From NCBI GenBank assembly GCA_030159075.1, contig BROG01000047.1:831501-895500 (forward strand): DNA of 64,000 bases. The letters run 5' to 3'. Source of the DNA: Atrina japonica. Taxonomy: Eukaryota; Mollusca; Bivalvia; Pterioida; Pinnidae. Positions 24,401-34,516 of the stretch are shown here, piece by piece. Made by a program: the position numbers and the translations under genes. The first letter of the stretch is position 1. Each line of letters starts with the position of its first letter. Under the pieces are notes generated by a model that worked only from the letters and a program-made list of their open reading frames with translations, was not told the DNA's origin and did not search any database.

Positions 24401-25704
24401 TATCAACAAGGAAGCAGTCCATATCGATCCCCAAGCGCTGTTTCAACGCTTAACAGTGGTGGCTGCAGACGAGGATGTCGACACCCAGCAGTTATTTGCA
24501 TACGAGTTGTGCAGTTACCCAACAGCATTGTTTGATTCTACTGGTTCTCCGAGACCAGCCAATAAAGCAGCTTTGGCAACTGCACTCTGGAAGTACGTTG
24601 AGTCCCAGGAAGACACCTTGCCATCTGAACTTATCTATGTCTTGGATGGCGGAGCGCTTCTTCACCGTATCCTGTGGCCCCGTGGTGTAACCTTTCAGGA
24701 TATCTGCAATACGTATGCACAGTACGTCCTCCAGAAATATGGCAAATGTGTGGTGGTCTTCGATGGTTACACTGACGAACCTTCAGTGAAGGACATGACT
24801 CACCTCAGAAGGGGAACTAGCACAATAGCAGTGCACTGCGAGTCACACATGAGACTCACGCTGAAAAAAGACGATTTTCTCTGCAACAAAAAGAACAAAC
24901 AGCGGTTTCTGCACCTGTTGGGAAGTTGTCTTGAAGCAGCCGGATGTCAGTGCATCCATGCCAGAGGTGATGCAGATCGTCTTATTGTCGAAACTGCTGT
25001 AGCTGTTGCAACTGACAAAGATGTTGTAGTGGTTGCAGATGATACTGACATCCTTGTACTTCTCTGCCACCACATGGACTCAAGCAGAAAAAAAATCTTC
25101 ATGAAACCAGAAGCCAGGCGTGGTACGTTTCAAAGAATCTGGGACGTGGGTAAACTGAAACTGGCGATGGGTCAGAGTCTTACTAAGAACCTGCCCTTTG
25201 TTCATGCTATCCTTGGCTGCGATACAACGTCACGCTTGTTCAGCATTGGAAAACCGACAGGGCTGAAAAAGTACAACCAGTTGAAGGAGTCTGCTGACAT
25301 GTTCAGTAGACCTGATCTGTCTGCAGAGGATTGCCAAGAATGCCATCTCAGTTGAGCTGAAGACTCTACCACCATCATCTGCTGCTGCCAAGTATCATTC
25401 GCTGCGAGTTTACTACCAGGTTCAGGTGTGGTTAGGAAACGATCAGCTTCAGGCAACCGAGTGGGGATGGCAGGAGAGCAATGGTGTTCTGGCGCCCGTC
25501 ATGACTGACAAGCCACCTGCTCCAGAAAGGTTGCTGAACCTAATCCGATGCAACTGCAAAACCGACTGCAGCACAAGTAGGTGCACGTGTCGGAAACATG
25601 GTCTTGATTGTTCCCAAGCCTGTGGAGAATGTCACGGAACTGCCTGTGCGAATTCTCCAGCGTTTGAAGAGGATACAGATGAAACTGAGGACGATATGGC
25701 ATAA
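21443..25704 (+). pseudogene. Frame-broken gene: zinc-finger-like N-terminus, FEN1/XPG-like nuclease, CXC cluster
   Basis: One protein of roughly 1,400 residues is spread over successive frames of the + strand, starting at ATG 21,443 (context AAAATGTCC). Order: (1) 21,443-21,960, a Cys/His module (CILCQK, HKVCRQRW, CIFCGTSAQCG, HQQCSINFRTG) resembling paired zinc-binding knuckles; (2) 21,960-22,530, a helical region with RPLNRDKREAFKAV and KLQEHFGDQIIF; (3) 22,530-23,430, including LDGHGTFHGMGM; (4) 23,427-25,355, an intact 642-codon frame with the nuclease-like domain; (5) 25,356-25,704, a short linker and a Cys-rich cluster (CNCKTDC, CTCRKHGLDC, CGECHGTAC) of the CXC/tesmin type, then an acidic end and a stop. 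About ten frame changes lie in the 5' half and one near 25,340; several are one-base changes at A or T/A runs. No introns are needed. It is either a decaying element gene or a good gene with sequencing indels. Confidence 0.75.
23427..25355 (+). CDS. Intact 642-codon segment containing FEN1/XPG-like nuclease domain
   Basis: Open from ATG 23,427, but this ATG is probably internal to the larger gene. Residues 85-145 are a conserved-looking helical region (FLRAERTGNWTLHLAALYEM, PYFAAAGHNLYARTTYLYLQ). The nuclease-like part spans about 360-620. An early Asp lies in YVLDGGALLHRI (D407). VVVFDGYTDEPSVKDMTHLR (D446) parallels the VFDG block of FEN1. GDADRLIVETAV (D515, D517, E522) and VVVVADDTDILVLL (D538, D539, D541) parallel the acidic XPG-I region. 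FVHAILGCDTTSRLFSIGKP (D599) parallels the LLGSDY...GIG helix-hairpin segment. All the expected acidic positions are present, so the fold could be active. Assignment is by motif reading, not by a profile search. G+C is clearly higher than in flanking DNA. Confidence 0.7.
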   Translation: MHWDCRCQRSRDVPTVVQTDPVASAEAMDTDVDTVESMSTAKQMLTQLLTNPDWKFDDKSKSAVMTIHDTLANEKEKNISSRTSCLWLQYMKMIDILKRFLRAERTGNWTLHLAALYEMLPYFAAAGHNLYARTTYLYLQQMSTLATDQPEIHTLFMEGYHVVRRSDRFWAGLSTDLIIEQMLMRSLKTTGGLTRGRGMTELQRLVWVKSLPACSELNQAMQKFTEVTYDTSEQHKEASDTRQKRDCEDTDKLVRFLQERNPFSKIDQSLRSITSGVVADTNVNADQAESVGQKILQSMEGQDVMTYSFKRKQQAVTLGCKTAVTINKEAVHIDPQALFQRLTVVAADEDVDTQQLFAYELCSYPTALFDSTGSPRPANKAALATALWKYVESQEDTLPSELIYVLDGGALLHRILWPRGVTFQDICNTYAQYVLQKYGKCVVVFDGYTDEPSVKDMTHLRRGTSTIAVHCESHMRLTLKKDDFLCNKKNKQRFLHLLGSCLEAAGCQCIHARGDADRLIVETAVAVATDKDVVVVADDTDILVLLCHHMDSSRKKIFMKPEARRGTFQRIWDVGKLKLAMGQSLTKNLPFVHAILGCDTTSRLFSIGKPTGLKKYNQLKESADMFSRPDLSAEDCQECHLS

Positions 25705-26149
25705 GTACCTTTCGTGCCTAGTCTGAAGGCAAGTTGACTGGTAGTTGTTTGTATGTGCCATTGGCCCTTAAAAGGTCCATTAAGAGCATTAATTCGACAA
25801 AATTGATTGTGCAATAACACAAATGTCTATCCGTGACCTTTGAACTTTACTGAATCCCACAGGTATTACTGGACAGGTGCCTTCAAGTTGACATCAGTTG
25901 TTGATTTGTCAAATGTGTTGAAGATTAACCCCCAAAATGTGCTGTTTGTAGTAATGATATCCCGAATGTAGAATATTTGACCATAACCATTGACCTTAAC
26001 TAATATAATCATTTCATTATCAGTATATAGCAATCTTTAGCCTGACTAGAGCTATCCAAAAACCACTTTTGGTCTAGATCGGTCAAAGGTATCTTGTCTT
26101 TCTATTGCATAGAACTGCCACATCAGAATTATGTCGATTCTGGATACAT
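25705..26149 (+). other. Non-coding 3' part of the large element
   Basis: Lies between the stop of the CXC cluster and the right inverted repeat. No coding potential was seen; phrases such as GTGACCTTTGAACTTTACTG are repeat-like. Confidence 0.5.
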
Positions 26150-26507
26150 TTTTACACAAGTCACGTGACTTGATCATTCGATGCCACTAGCTATGGGCAT
26201 ATTTTTCAATAAAGCGATTGTGAGATGAAAGATACATCTAAAAGCAAATACAATGATACCAAATAAGCCATTAGTTTTTAGTCATTTATTGATATAGCAG
26301 CAAGATTACCAACCCTACCCCCACAATTTGGAATGCTAATAACAGTGTTAATAGGCAAAATTTTGAAATGTGATTTTGGCAAATTTCCCATCGGTTGATT
26401 TTGGTAAACTTTTGATGTGTTAAAAGGGATGCGTATCTGAAATGAATGCCGCAAAAATAAATTCTGTTGCAATTTTTTTGACCTTTTTCATTATTTCTAC
26501 TGGACTA
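26150..26507 (-). repeat. Right terminal inverted repeat
   Basis: Inverted counterpart of 20,393-20,760. The outermost bases are TTATTTCTACTGGACTA; 26,443-26,487 is the perfect 45-base match. Confidence 0.8.
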
Positions 26508-27285
26508 TTCTTGGTAAAGATAGTCTAATAGTCCCTTTCACGATAATTGTGTTCCTTATAACTAATCTCACCTGTGCACAAACACTTGCGAGTGGGATCA
26601 AGACGTTTTGTGCCCAAGACATTTCGTACCCAAGACAAATACATGTAGTTCCCAATGAAAGACAAATTGTTCCCTAGGTACGCCATTGTATTCCATTGGG
26701 TATGATTTGTGTTGGGTACGAAACTTCTTGATACTACTCAGAACTGTTAAGTTTGCAGGTGAAATTAATGAGGAACAGAGTGATTGTGAAAGGGTCTATA
26801 AGATAGGATATTAAACCACTAAATCCAACAATAAAAATGTAATTAGATAGAACATTAAAATCGTTAGTACACTAACAAAATTAAATCAGAAATACATGAA
26901 AATATGGCTAGAATTATTGCTTAAACAATACATGCTAAGAATAAGGCATCTACATGTGTGATTAGTCTATATATAGAAATTGTACCATAAGAAACAGTTA
27001 ATCATTAGTTTTATATTTCATCTAGGCCCACAGCTATTGTTATTTTAACCTCTGTACTCCTTTTTTAAATTCTATAATGACATAATTTATTACCCTGTCA
27101 TACATCAGAAAGCCTCAACACTGTCAGAGGAGCTATAAATTTGATAATAAATTGCAGATTCATTTTTTCTCTTCGTCAACTCTATACATGTATTTAGAAA
27201 GTATATTGATTGTCGTGAAATTGGCGACTTTCAATAATACGATTCAACCGTATGTGTACATATATACTAGGAAATAGGATGGGCC
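26508..27285. other. Spacer with repeat-like sequence, no gene
   Basis: Includes an imperfectly repeated word set (CAAGACGTTTTGTGCCCAAG, ACATTTCGTACCCAAGAC, CCCTAGGTACG) near 26,600-26,730. No exon was recognised. Confidence 0.45.
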
Positions 27286-28045
27286 AGAAACCTGAAATTA
27301 ACATGTATAGAAATAGACTTATAAATACAGAAAACTGAATGTTGATTTGAGGTGTAGAAATAGAACTAAAAATAAAGAAAACTGGATATTGATTAGACAT
27401 GTATAGAACTAGACTTATATATACAGAAAACTGAACTGAGAATAGAACTAAACTTATAAATACAGAAAAATGAATGTTGATTTGAGGTGTAGAACTAGAA
27501 CTAAAAATAAAGAAAACTAAAATTGGTTTATGTATAAATACAGAAAAAAATGAATGTTAGAACTAAACTTTGACAGAAAACTGAATGTTGATTTGAGGTG
27601 TGTAGAACTAAGAACTAAAAATAAAGAAAACTGAAAATTGGTTTGACATGTATAGAACTAGACTTATAAATACAGAAAAAAAAGTTGATTTGAAAGTATA
27701 GATTTGAGGTGTGAATGTTGATTTGAGGTGTGTAGAACTAAGAACTAAAAATAAAGAAAATAAATACATGTATAAAACTAGACAAAATGAAAGTTGATTT
27801 GAGGTGTGTATAGAACTAAACTTATAAATACAGAAAAAATAAAGAAAACTGAAAATTGGTTTGACATGTATAGAACTAGACTTATAAATACAGAAAATTT
27901 AAAGTTGATTTGAGGTGTGTATAGAACTAAACTTATAAATACAGAAAACTGAATGTTGATCTGAAGTACCATATATACATTATAGAACTAGACTTGTAAA
28001 TACAGAAAACTAAAACTTGATTTGAGGTGTATAGAAATAGAACTA
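27286..28045. repeat. Diverged minisatellite, about 50-bp unit
   Basis: Repeated words GTATAGAACTAGACTTATAA, ATACAGAAAACTGAATGTTG and ATTTGAGGTGTGTAGAACTA recur about 15 times with variable deletions, giving irregular spacing. Minus-strand frames rich in Ile-Gln-Phe-Ser-Val come from the repeat. Confidence 0.85.
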
Positions 28046-29002
28046 TGAATACCAAAGTTCATTATAATAAAAAAATGCATTAGTCTGATTAGATTTGGTT
28101 TAGGGTGAGGGGTAGTAATGTCATATAAAAAAAATTTTTAATCAATAATTGAATGCCGTAAATCCTCTGAAAAAGAATGTGAATTATAAATCTTTTGTAA
28201 TGTTCAAATGGTTTATAAGAAGAATTTAAAAATGTTCAGAAGTTTTTCCCAAAACAATACACAAATCACCTGAAGCAACTCACATGAACTAGCTATGAGA
28301 TGTGACTGACGTTATTCACAAGAACACACAAATGAGTATGGCTGGCACCACAAAAAATTAAATTTCCGCTCCCTGCGGATTAACTATCAAAACACAAAAT
28401 TATCAGTTTTGTTTAAGAGCAATTAAAAGTAAATAATCAACAATTAATGGCTATACGATGAATTTTTTCAATCCTCTATCTTTAAAAAAATCAATTTACT
28501 TGGCATGTATAAATAGCTTTCAACAAATCATAAAGACTAATTAAGTTCCTCCCCTACAGCTTTCTTCTGAAGTAAATACTTGCGTTTTATCAATTAACAA
28601 TTGGCTTACATGCCTCTAACCAAATGGCAATAAGACTTGATGAACAAAAATGTAGTTAGGTTAATATCTATTTCACATGGAATTGACTAAAAAATGTGGG
28701 AGACCAAACTTTTGTAATCCTAATGAAGAAATCTAAATTTACGTTAAAAAAAATAAATTATATTCTTTCTCTTTTGATAATGCAACTAAAAGCTCCTATA
28801 TGATCAATATAATTAATCATTGAAAAGTCACATTTCTGTTAATGAAGAAAAAAGTAAGTGAATAATTTTGACATAAATTATTTTCTTCCTCATACCGATA
28901 CTATTATTTTTGACAGAAATTGTTTTCTTCCTCATACCAATACTATTACTTTTGACAGAAATTGTTTTTGGTGTCGTACCATCATTTCTTCAATGTAAGT
29001 TA
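28046..29002. other. AT-rich spacer
   Basis: A short tandem duplication near 28,870-28,970 (TTTTGACAGAAATTGTTTTC, then TTCCTCATACC, repeated) is the only structure seen. Confidence 0.45.
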
Positions 29003-29090
29003 ACCTATTTACGCTGAAAGTCCCATTTGGTCTGGTCTAAGTCATTGATTTACAGAAGAATCTATTATTTTTAAGGGTTTGATGAGTTTA
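29000..29090 (-). mobile_element. MITE-A copy
   Basis: TTAACCTATTTACGCTGAAA, then CATTTGGTCTGGTCTAAGTC, TTGATTTACAG, and a right end TTTAAGGGTTTGATGAGTTTA. Terminal TTAA is intact only on the left. Confidence 0.65.
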
Positions 29091-29204
29091 TTCTATGTAA
29101 TATGTTCCCTTGCTAAATATGTATATTAGGTGCAAAAATATTTAGCTAGGACATGTATTATACATTTTTTATACATGTTCATGGTTATTTTTTTTTTTCC
29201 TTTT

Positions 29205-29720
29205 TTACTATTTGGATTGATATACAACAATATAATTAAAATCTGACCTCTCACCACTCCTATTTTCTGATGTGTCGCATGGAGGATCTTACCCTATCCA
29301 CTATGGGGTCACAAGCAGTGACCTCTTGTAGATGTGTGATGTTCAGCCAATACAAATGCAACCTTTACAAAAATTAACGGCAAAGAGAAGTTATTTATTT
29401 TATAAAAAAGAAAACCGTCAGTCTGCAAAATTCCATTAGAATATATTTTGTGATTTGAACCCATCCAGTGTCTGTACTACCATATTTTGTGAGCTCAAGG
29501 TTGTTTATGTTAAAAATGTTTACAGCTCTTTGCCATTTGATCACTTACAAGATTGTGTAAGTCGCTTTTTCATTGGTAAAAAAATGACACACCTACAAGG
29601 TCATTAGCATGTGACCCCATAGCAGATTGTGTTAGATCCTATATGTTATATATCAGAAAACAATTAGAGATAATTTTTTAATTAGATTGGATATACAATA
29701 ACAATTAAGAGATCACAAAA
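29205..29720. mobile_element. Palindromic (foldback) element of about 0.5 kb
   Basis: The two halves are inverted copies. Left: GATATACAACAATATAATTA, TATTTTCTGATGTGTCGCAT, GGATCTTACCCTATCCACTA, TGGGGTCACAAGCAGTGACC, TTGTAGATGTGTGA. Right, read on the minus strand: ATTGTATATCCAATCTAATT, GTTTTCTGATATATAACATA, GGATCTAACACAATCTGCTA, TGGGGTCACATGCTAATGAC, TTGTAGGTGTGTCA. The centre (about 29,350-29,580) is unique. Consistent with a MITE having 100-150-bp arms. Confidence 0.75.
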
Positions 29721-29804
29721 ATTCTTAAATATATTTTGTGAAAATTGCTTGAGAAACCCAGGTTGGACACTTTTCCATTGCAAATTATTAACTTACCCTT
29801 ACTA

Positions 29805-29950
29805 CATGTATATGTATTTTTGTGCCTGTGTTTAGCTCTTATTTGTTATTGTACATCAAGTATAAGTAACTAAAATTAGAAAAAACTAAAACTAAAATGT
29901 TTAGTAAACATAGATACATGTAACATGTGTAATGCCCCTTTAAGAAACAG
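29805..29950 (-). repeat. Interspersed repeat (AAGGGGCATTA family)
   Basis: On the minus strand it starts CTTAAAGGGGCATTACAC and later contains ATGTACAATAACAAATAAGA then GCTAAACACAGGC. The same order of blocks occurs at 40,795-40,930 on the plus strand, so this is a dispersed family. Confidence 0.65.
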
Positions 29951-30226
29951 GCGTTTAAAAAAGCTCGCTACATAGAGGTGGTCTTTGAAATCATTATAGA
30001 TATAGCATGGTTAATTGTAAAAATGTACAGCAACATTGTATCTACACCACTTATTTAAGACAAAGAACAGAGAACTGTTCGTTCACATTTAATGTGATGT
30101 ACCGTAATCGTCAGACTTTTATTGTACAAATCCAATACCTTACACATCCTTTTCTGATTTTACCTACATCATACATGTCATATTACACTCTCAATTTTGA
30201 TCCAGATTTCCACGTGAACAAAAACC

Positions 30227-30228
<2 letters not shown>
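29951..30228. other. Spacer, nothing recognised
   Basis: A frame running into the TA microsatellite is incidental. Confidence 0.4.

Positions 30229-30309
<81 letters not shown>
30229..30309. repeat. (TA)n-(CA)n microsatellite
   Basis: About 70 bases of TA followed by CACACACACA. Confidence 0.95.
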
Positions 30310-32382
30310 ATTGTACAGATAAAACTTCATACATAAAACAGATTAATAGAATCTGCCTGGTAGCTTATGTAAATAACAGAGGAAATTGGATTGATTTCTT
30401 GTACAATTAACAAAACCATATGTATGGTAGATACATTGTATAAATACAATGCTCTTAAAAAAGGACATCTAACAGAATGAGCATAATTCCACACGAAGTT
30501 GGAATGGGAATAACATCCGATGTTCTTCCTTCCTGTGGTGATGCCGTTTTGTTGGTGCACCTAGGTCCTCTCATTATCCACTAACTACATGATCTAACGA
30601 GCCGTGTAAATACTTAATAGGTGAGGACTCTGGAGAATCTCGGTAGATCTAAAACAATCATATTAGCATACAACACTGAAAGTTCAGGCTTTACATGTAT
30701 ATCAATATAAAAAGTGAAATTGTCGAAATAACAATGGTCGTTGTAAAACTGTCTGACTGTATATAACCCAGAAGTACTGTTATTTATGTATATATGTATG
30801 TGTGTCTGTGTATATATATATATGTATACTATTATTTCATTTTACCTGTACCGGTTCAGTGGTTGACTACAGGAAATGCTGATATTCAGAAAATGTTTCC
30901 GCTGTAAAAAGTTATTCAATATTTTTTTTTTTCATTTTACCTGTACTGGTTGGCACCTGGTTCTTGCCATGTATCAATTTTGGCTGAGACATGTAGCAAT
31001 ATTGGAAACATTTGTGGCTGGTATCTGAATTTTTATTCGCCAGCCACTATAGGGTTTGTTAGTTGTTTCAATAATGCTATGAGACACAAAAAATCAAAGT
31101 TACTCCAACACTGATACTGTAGAATCAGCAAATTTCTTTGTGGTCTAAATTTCATTTATCTTGTTGTTTTTATTCATCAAATAAATTTATACCATTATGA
31201 AATTTGGCATAATCTGTATCTAATAATAGTTTTAGATTTCTTTATAAACAGTTTATTTTATTTCATGTCAACGAATTTGTTTTATTTTTTAACAACAAAA
31301 TTTTAATCCCACAAATTTTTCTGATTGTACAGTATTTGAAGCTGTCTCTTGTGTCAGTGGGTAGTAGACCTGTCCCAGGTAGTTGATCAATGGCTAAGTG
31401 CTGCTGTGTACAATGTAAGTGACACGACAAAAAAATATCTTATCAATCACCTTTGTACTGATGACACGAGTCTGTAACATAAGTCTAAATTTGAGAAACT
31501 TCATAAACAGGCGGGGGGAGGGGGAGGGAGGGTGTCTCTTCATGAGTGAAAATGTCTGCATGGTCCAATAAAATATAAATAAGTTTGCTATATGTGTTAA
31601 ATTTGAATACTCACGACTAGGTCAAAATATCATAAGTAAAAGTCAAAAGGTACTAGTCACGACTCACGACTAGGTCAAAATATCTTAGGGAAAAGTGAAG
31701 AGGTATGAATCATGACTCACGATTAGGTTAAAATATCATCATAGGTCCAATATAATTACTGAATAAATGTTGAGAGATTTACTTTTGACATCACACAACC
31801 AAAAAAAAACATTTAGGATTTATATGAATGATGTCATATCCTTTTCTTGTCATTTTTGTACTATTCCGTACAACAATTAAACAAGTCTGTCTCTTTGTTC
31901 GTAACTGACATCATTGAAGTATAAATAAATTCAATTAAAACTGAAGACTACAGGAAATGCTGACATTCAGAAAATCTTTCCGCTGTGAAAAGTTATTCGA
32001 TTTTTTTTTTTAACGAGAGTAGGTCATGGATGAAAATGTTAGACATGGTCTTGTTACGATTAAGTGCTTCAGCACAGACCTACATAACAGTATCGTTAAT
32101 TCTTTCGACAGTGGATGTTTTACTAATTTATTGCAGAAACAGGAAATATTATGGACTGTCATCATGTACCACAACACAACAGAAAAATTAAAACACAAAC
32201 GAGAGATAAGGTGATCTAAGGTACTTTTTTACCTGTCTGTTATAAATATCACCTGATCATTTCTAGAAATACTGGACGCTCGGGCAGATTTGATCGTTAT
32301 TAAACATATTAAACGCTCTACGATCTGTCGAGAGATTGTGATAGAAGATAGATATGAGATATTTTTTCTCTTTTATCTTCAG
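30310..32382. other. Spacer with two local direct duplications
   Basis: GACTACAGGAAATGCTGATA, TTCAGAAAATGTTTCCGCTG and TAAAAAGTTATTC near 30,865-30,915 recur near 31,947-32,000 with few changes. ACTCACGACTAGGTCAAAAT recurs around 31,610-31,730. No exon was recognised. Confidence 0.5.
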
Positions 32383-32493
32383 GTTTGGCTTGTGTACAGA
32401 ACGAACATAAACGTCAATTACTTGTCATGTGATCAAATGCCAACATTCATTAGCACATTGTCTTTGATTCACCATGCATAGGCGCTTCACAAG
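32383..32493 (+). other. Splice-bounded non-coding exon, possible 5' UTR exon of the LRR-Ig gene
   Basis: A strong acceptor with pyrimidine tract (TTTTTTCTCTTTTATCTTCAG) precedes, and a consensus donor (AAG then GTAAGTC) follows. All three frames contain a stop, so it is not an internal coding exon. The next acceptor-like site in the same direction is ATTCGGAATCTTCAG at 34,497-34,511, five bases before the ATG of the LRR-Ig receptor, so this could be a leader exon of that gene. The linkage is inferred from splice signals only. Confidence 0.35.
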
Positions 32494-33054
32494 GTAAGTC
32501 GTTTGGTATTTCATATGTTGTATAATATTTGGAGTAAGTCTGATTTCAATTTGAGTAACATCATGATCGGACAGGGATTGGCTGACAAAAATGGGGTAAT
32601 GATTTTAAAATGAAACTTTTCTGCATAAGATAATATACTTATATGTTCACTTTTAACAAGATTTGGGTTTAGAATAAAATCAGTTTGCAGAAATATTTCT
32701 GTACAAATTAACATGGAGTTAATTATTCATCACATTATGCTTTCTAGACATTTTTTTAAATTTTCAAACTAGTTCTGTAATCTTCAGTTTAAATCAAATT
32801 TACTCATACTTAAATGTCGTCTGTTGAATGCTGAGTATACACTATTGATATTAATTTATGAAAATTAATCTTATTCACCAAGTCATTATAGAAACAAGGA
32901 AAAGTTTATTTGACCAATATCTCTTTTAACCCTTCTTCCTCCATCCACCCCCAACCCTACAAAAATTCTTACAAAAGACAACTTTATGGGACCTTATTGC
33001 AAATACCTATCATTCCACAAATTACTTTTAAAAGCATATGTTTGTTATTGTGCA

Positions 33055-33058
<4 letters not shown>
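32494..33058. other. Spacer, nothing recognised
   Basis: Possible intron of the LRR-Ig gene leader; no other signal. Confidence 0.35.

Positions 33059-33088
<30 letters not shown>
33059..33088. repeat. (CT)n microsatellite
   Basis: About 15 CT dinucleotides. Confidence 0.95.
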
Positions 33089-33091
<3 letters not shown>

Positions 33092-33172
33092 ATATACCTT
33101 TGTGTACATAAATTTTAACACTAAGAAACAGTTACAGCACATAATAGATGCATAGAAGTCTTGACATGATTA

Positions 33173-33175
33173 TAT

Positions 33176-33234
<59 letters not shown>
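33173..33234. repeat. (CA)n-(TA)n microsatellite
   Basis: CACACA for about 20 bases then TATATA for about 40 bases. Confidence 0.95.
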
Positions 33235-33236
<2 letters not shown>

Positions 33237-34516
33237 TAATAATAGAACATCAAAATGTCTTAGTGCATATAGGTCAATGAAAAAGAAAATAAATTGTAGG
33301 CCTACAGCTGTTTAGAATCCTATATAAATTGACTTCAATAAGAGTACATGCGGTCACCCTTGTACATAAAATCAGAATTCATAAATACTTGTAACACAAC
33401 TCCTCACCATCCACACCCTTGGATCACAATTAGTAATCTTTCATTGGAAAAAAAAATTATTTTTAGTTGTGAATAAGACGTAAAGCATTAAAAGCATTTT
33501 CATATTTCAAAATCTGTTTTATTACTAACTCCCAGCTGGTGATACATGTGAGTAAGGGTTTCCCTATCTTTCATGAACATGTACGTTTGTTGATAATTTT
33601 CTGTGTATACCCTAGGTTTATTAACTTTTTCAATCTATTCTTATTACAGCTACATGTAATATATACATTGGGAGTAACCAAAGGCTACAAAATCCTAACT
33701 GCCGAACTTTACAAGTAGATGTTATTGGAGGGTGTAAAATATTGACATCTTCGCAGATGCACAAAACGAACGTGTTACAATCAGGTCTCGATCTGACTGA
33801 AACGGATCATGATCTTCTAGAAAATGAAAAAATTACTGGTGCATTTCAATAATCTGATTTTAACTCTCTGCAAATGCTCCTCTTATAACACACAGAAAAA
33901 AAAAACAGCATTAATGTAGATTTGATCTTCAGGACAGATGCTGCCCATAAACATTTGAACTGAAATGATATGACAGACACATTGATTTGGACATTTTTCT
34001 AATTCCCATAGTGCAACTGGACAGACAATCTTTTCCAATCGACTGGCATAATATTGGAATGTTTTAAGATCAATGAGATATTGTGGTGGAATCTAACGAA
34101 AGACCATGCTACATTTTATTGGATAATTTGGGCATGTGTGGTTGAATCATTGACAATCATCATTCCTGCTTCCATCAGTGTGTAGGCTACAATTTAAGAG
34201 TGTTACAGCCAGCTGTTACACGAAATTGTGATATACTATTTTCAGAGGAAGTCAGAAACTGTCAGAATAGCCTGCATATTTTTTTTTCTCATCTTTTTTT
34301 CCAATTATCAATTCATGTTGCGGTGCTTGAGTGATAAGGGCAGTTTATATATCAATGGGAATATGAAAAAGAAGAGAGACTCGATGTTGTCCTTAGTAAC
34401 TTCATTCTGTCTTTCACAAAATAATGCTTATGAATTTCAGCCAGTTTTCTTCATCTCCCAGATGTGAGTGAATTTAAACATTAAACGGACATTGTTTATA
34501 TTCGGAATCTTCAGAG
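33235..34516. other. Region upstream of the LRR-Ig gene
   Basis: No coding exon was recognised. A possible splice acceptor (GAATCTTCAG) ends at about 34,512. A frame at 34,228-34,467 has a poly-T-encoded Phe run and no family resemblance. Confidence 0.4.

Larger units (their letters stand above)
20393..26507 (+). mobile_element. 6.1-kb DNA element with long terminal inverted repeats, encoding a FEN1-like/CXC protein
   Basis: The outer ends are inverted copies: TAGTCCAGTAGAAATAA starts the left end and its complement TTATTTCTACTGGACTA closes the right end. Inside these, 20,423-20,467 and 26,443-26,487 are a perfect 45-base inverted match, and a further block (AAAGTTTACCAAAATCAACC at 20,497) is mirrored at about 26,384-26,413. 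Weaker mirrored patches (GGGGGTAGGG, GGTATCA, TCACGTGA) extend the arms to roughly 360 bases. A single + strand coding region fills the middle. Flanks show at most a 3-base direct repeat, TTC, which could be chance, so the target-site duplication is unresolved. Architecture and multi-feature symmetry indicate a DNA transposon; the superfamily is not identified. Confidence 0.8.
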
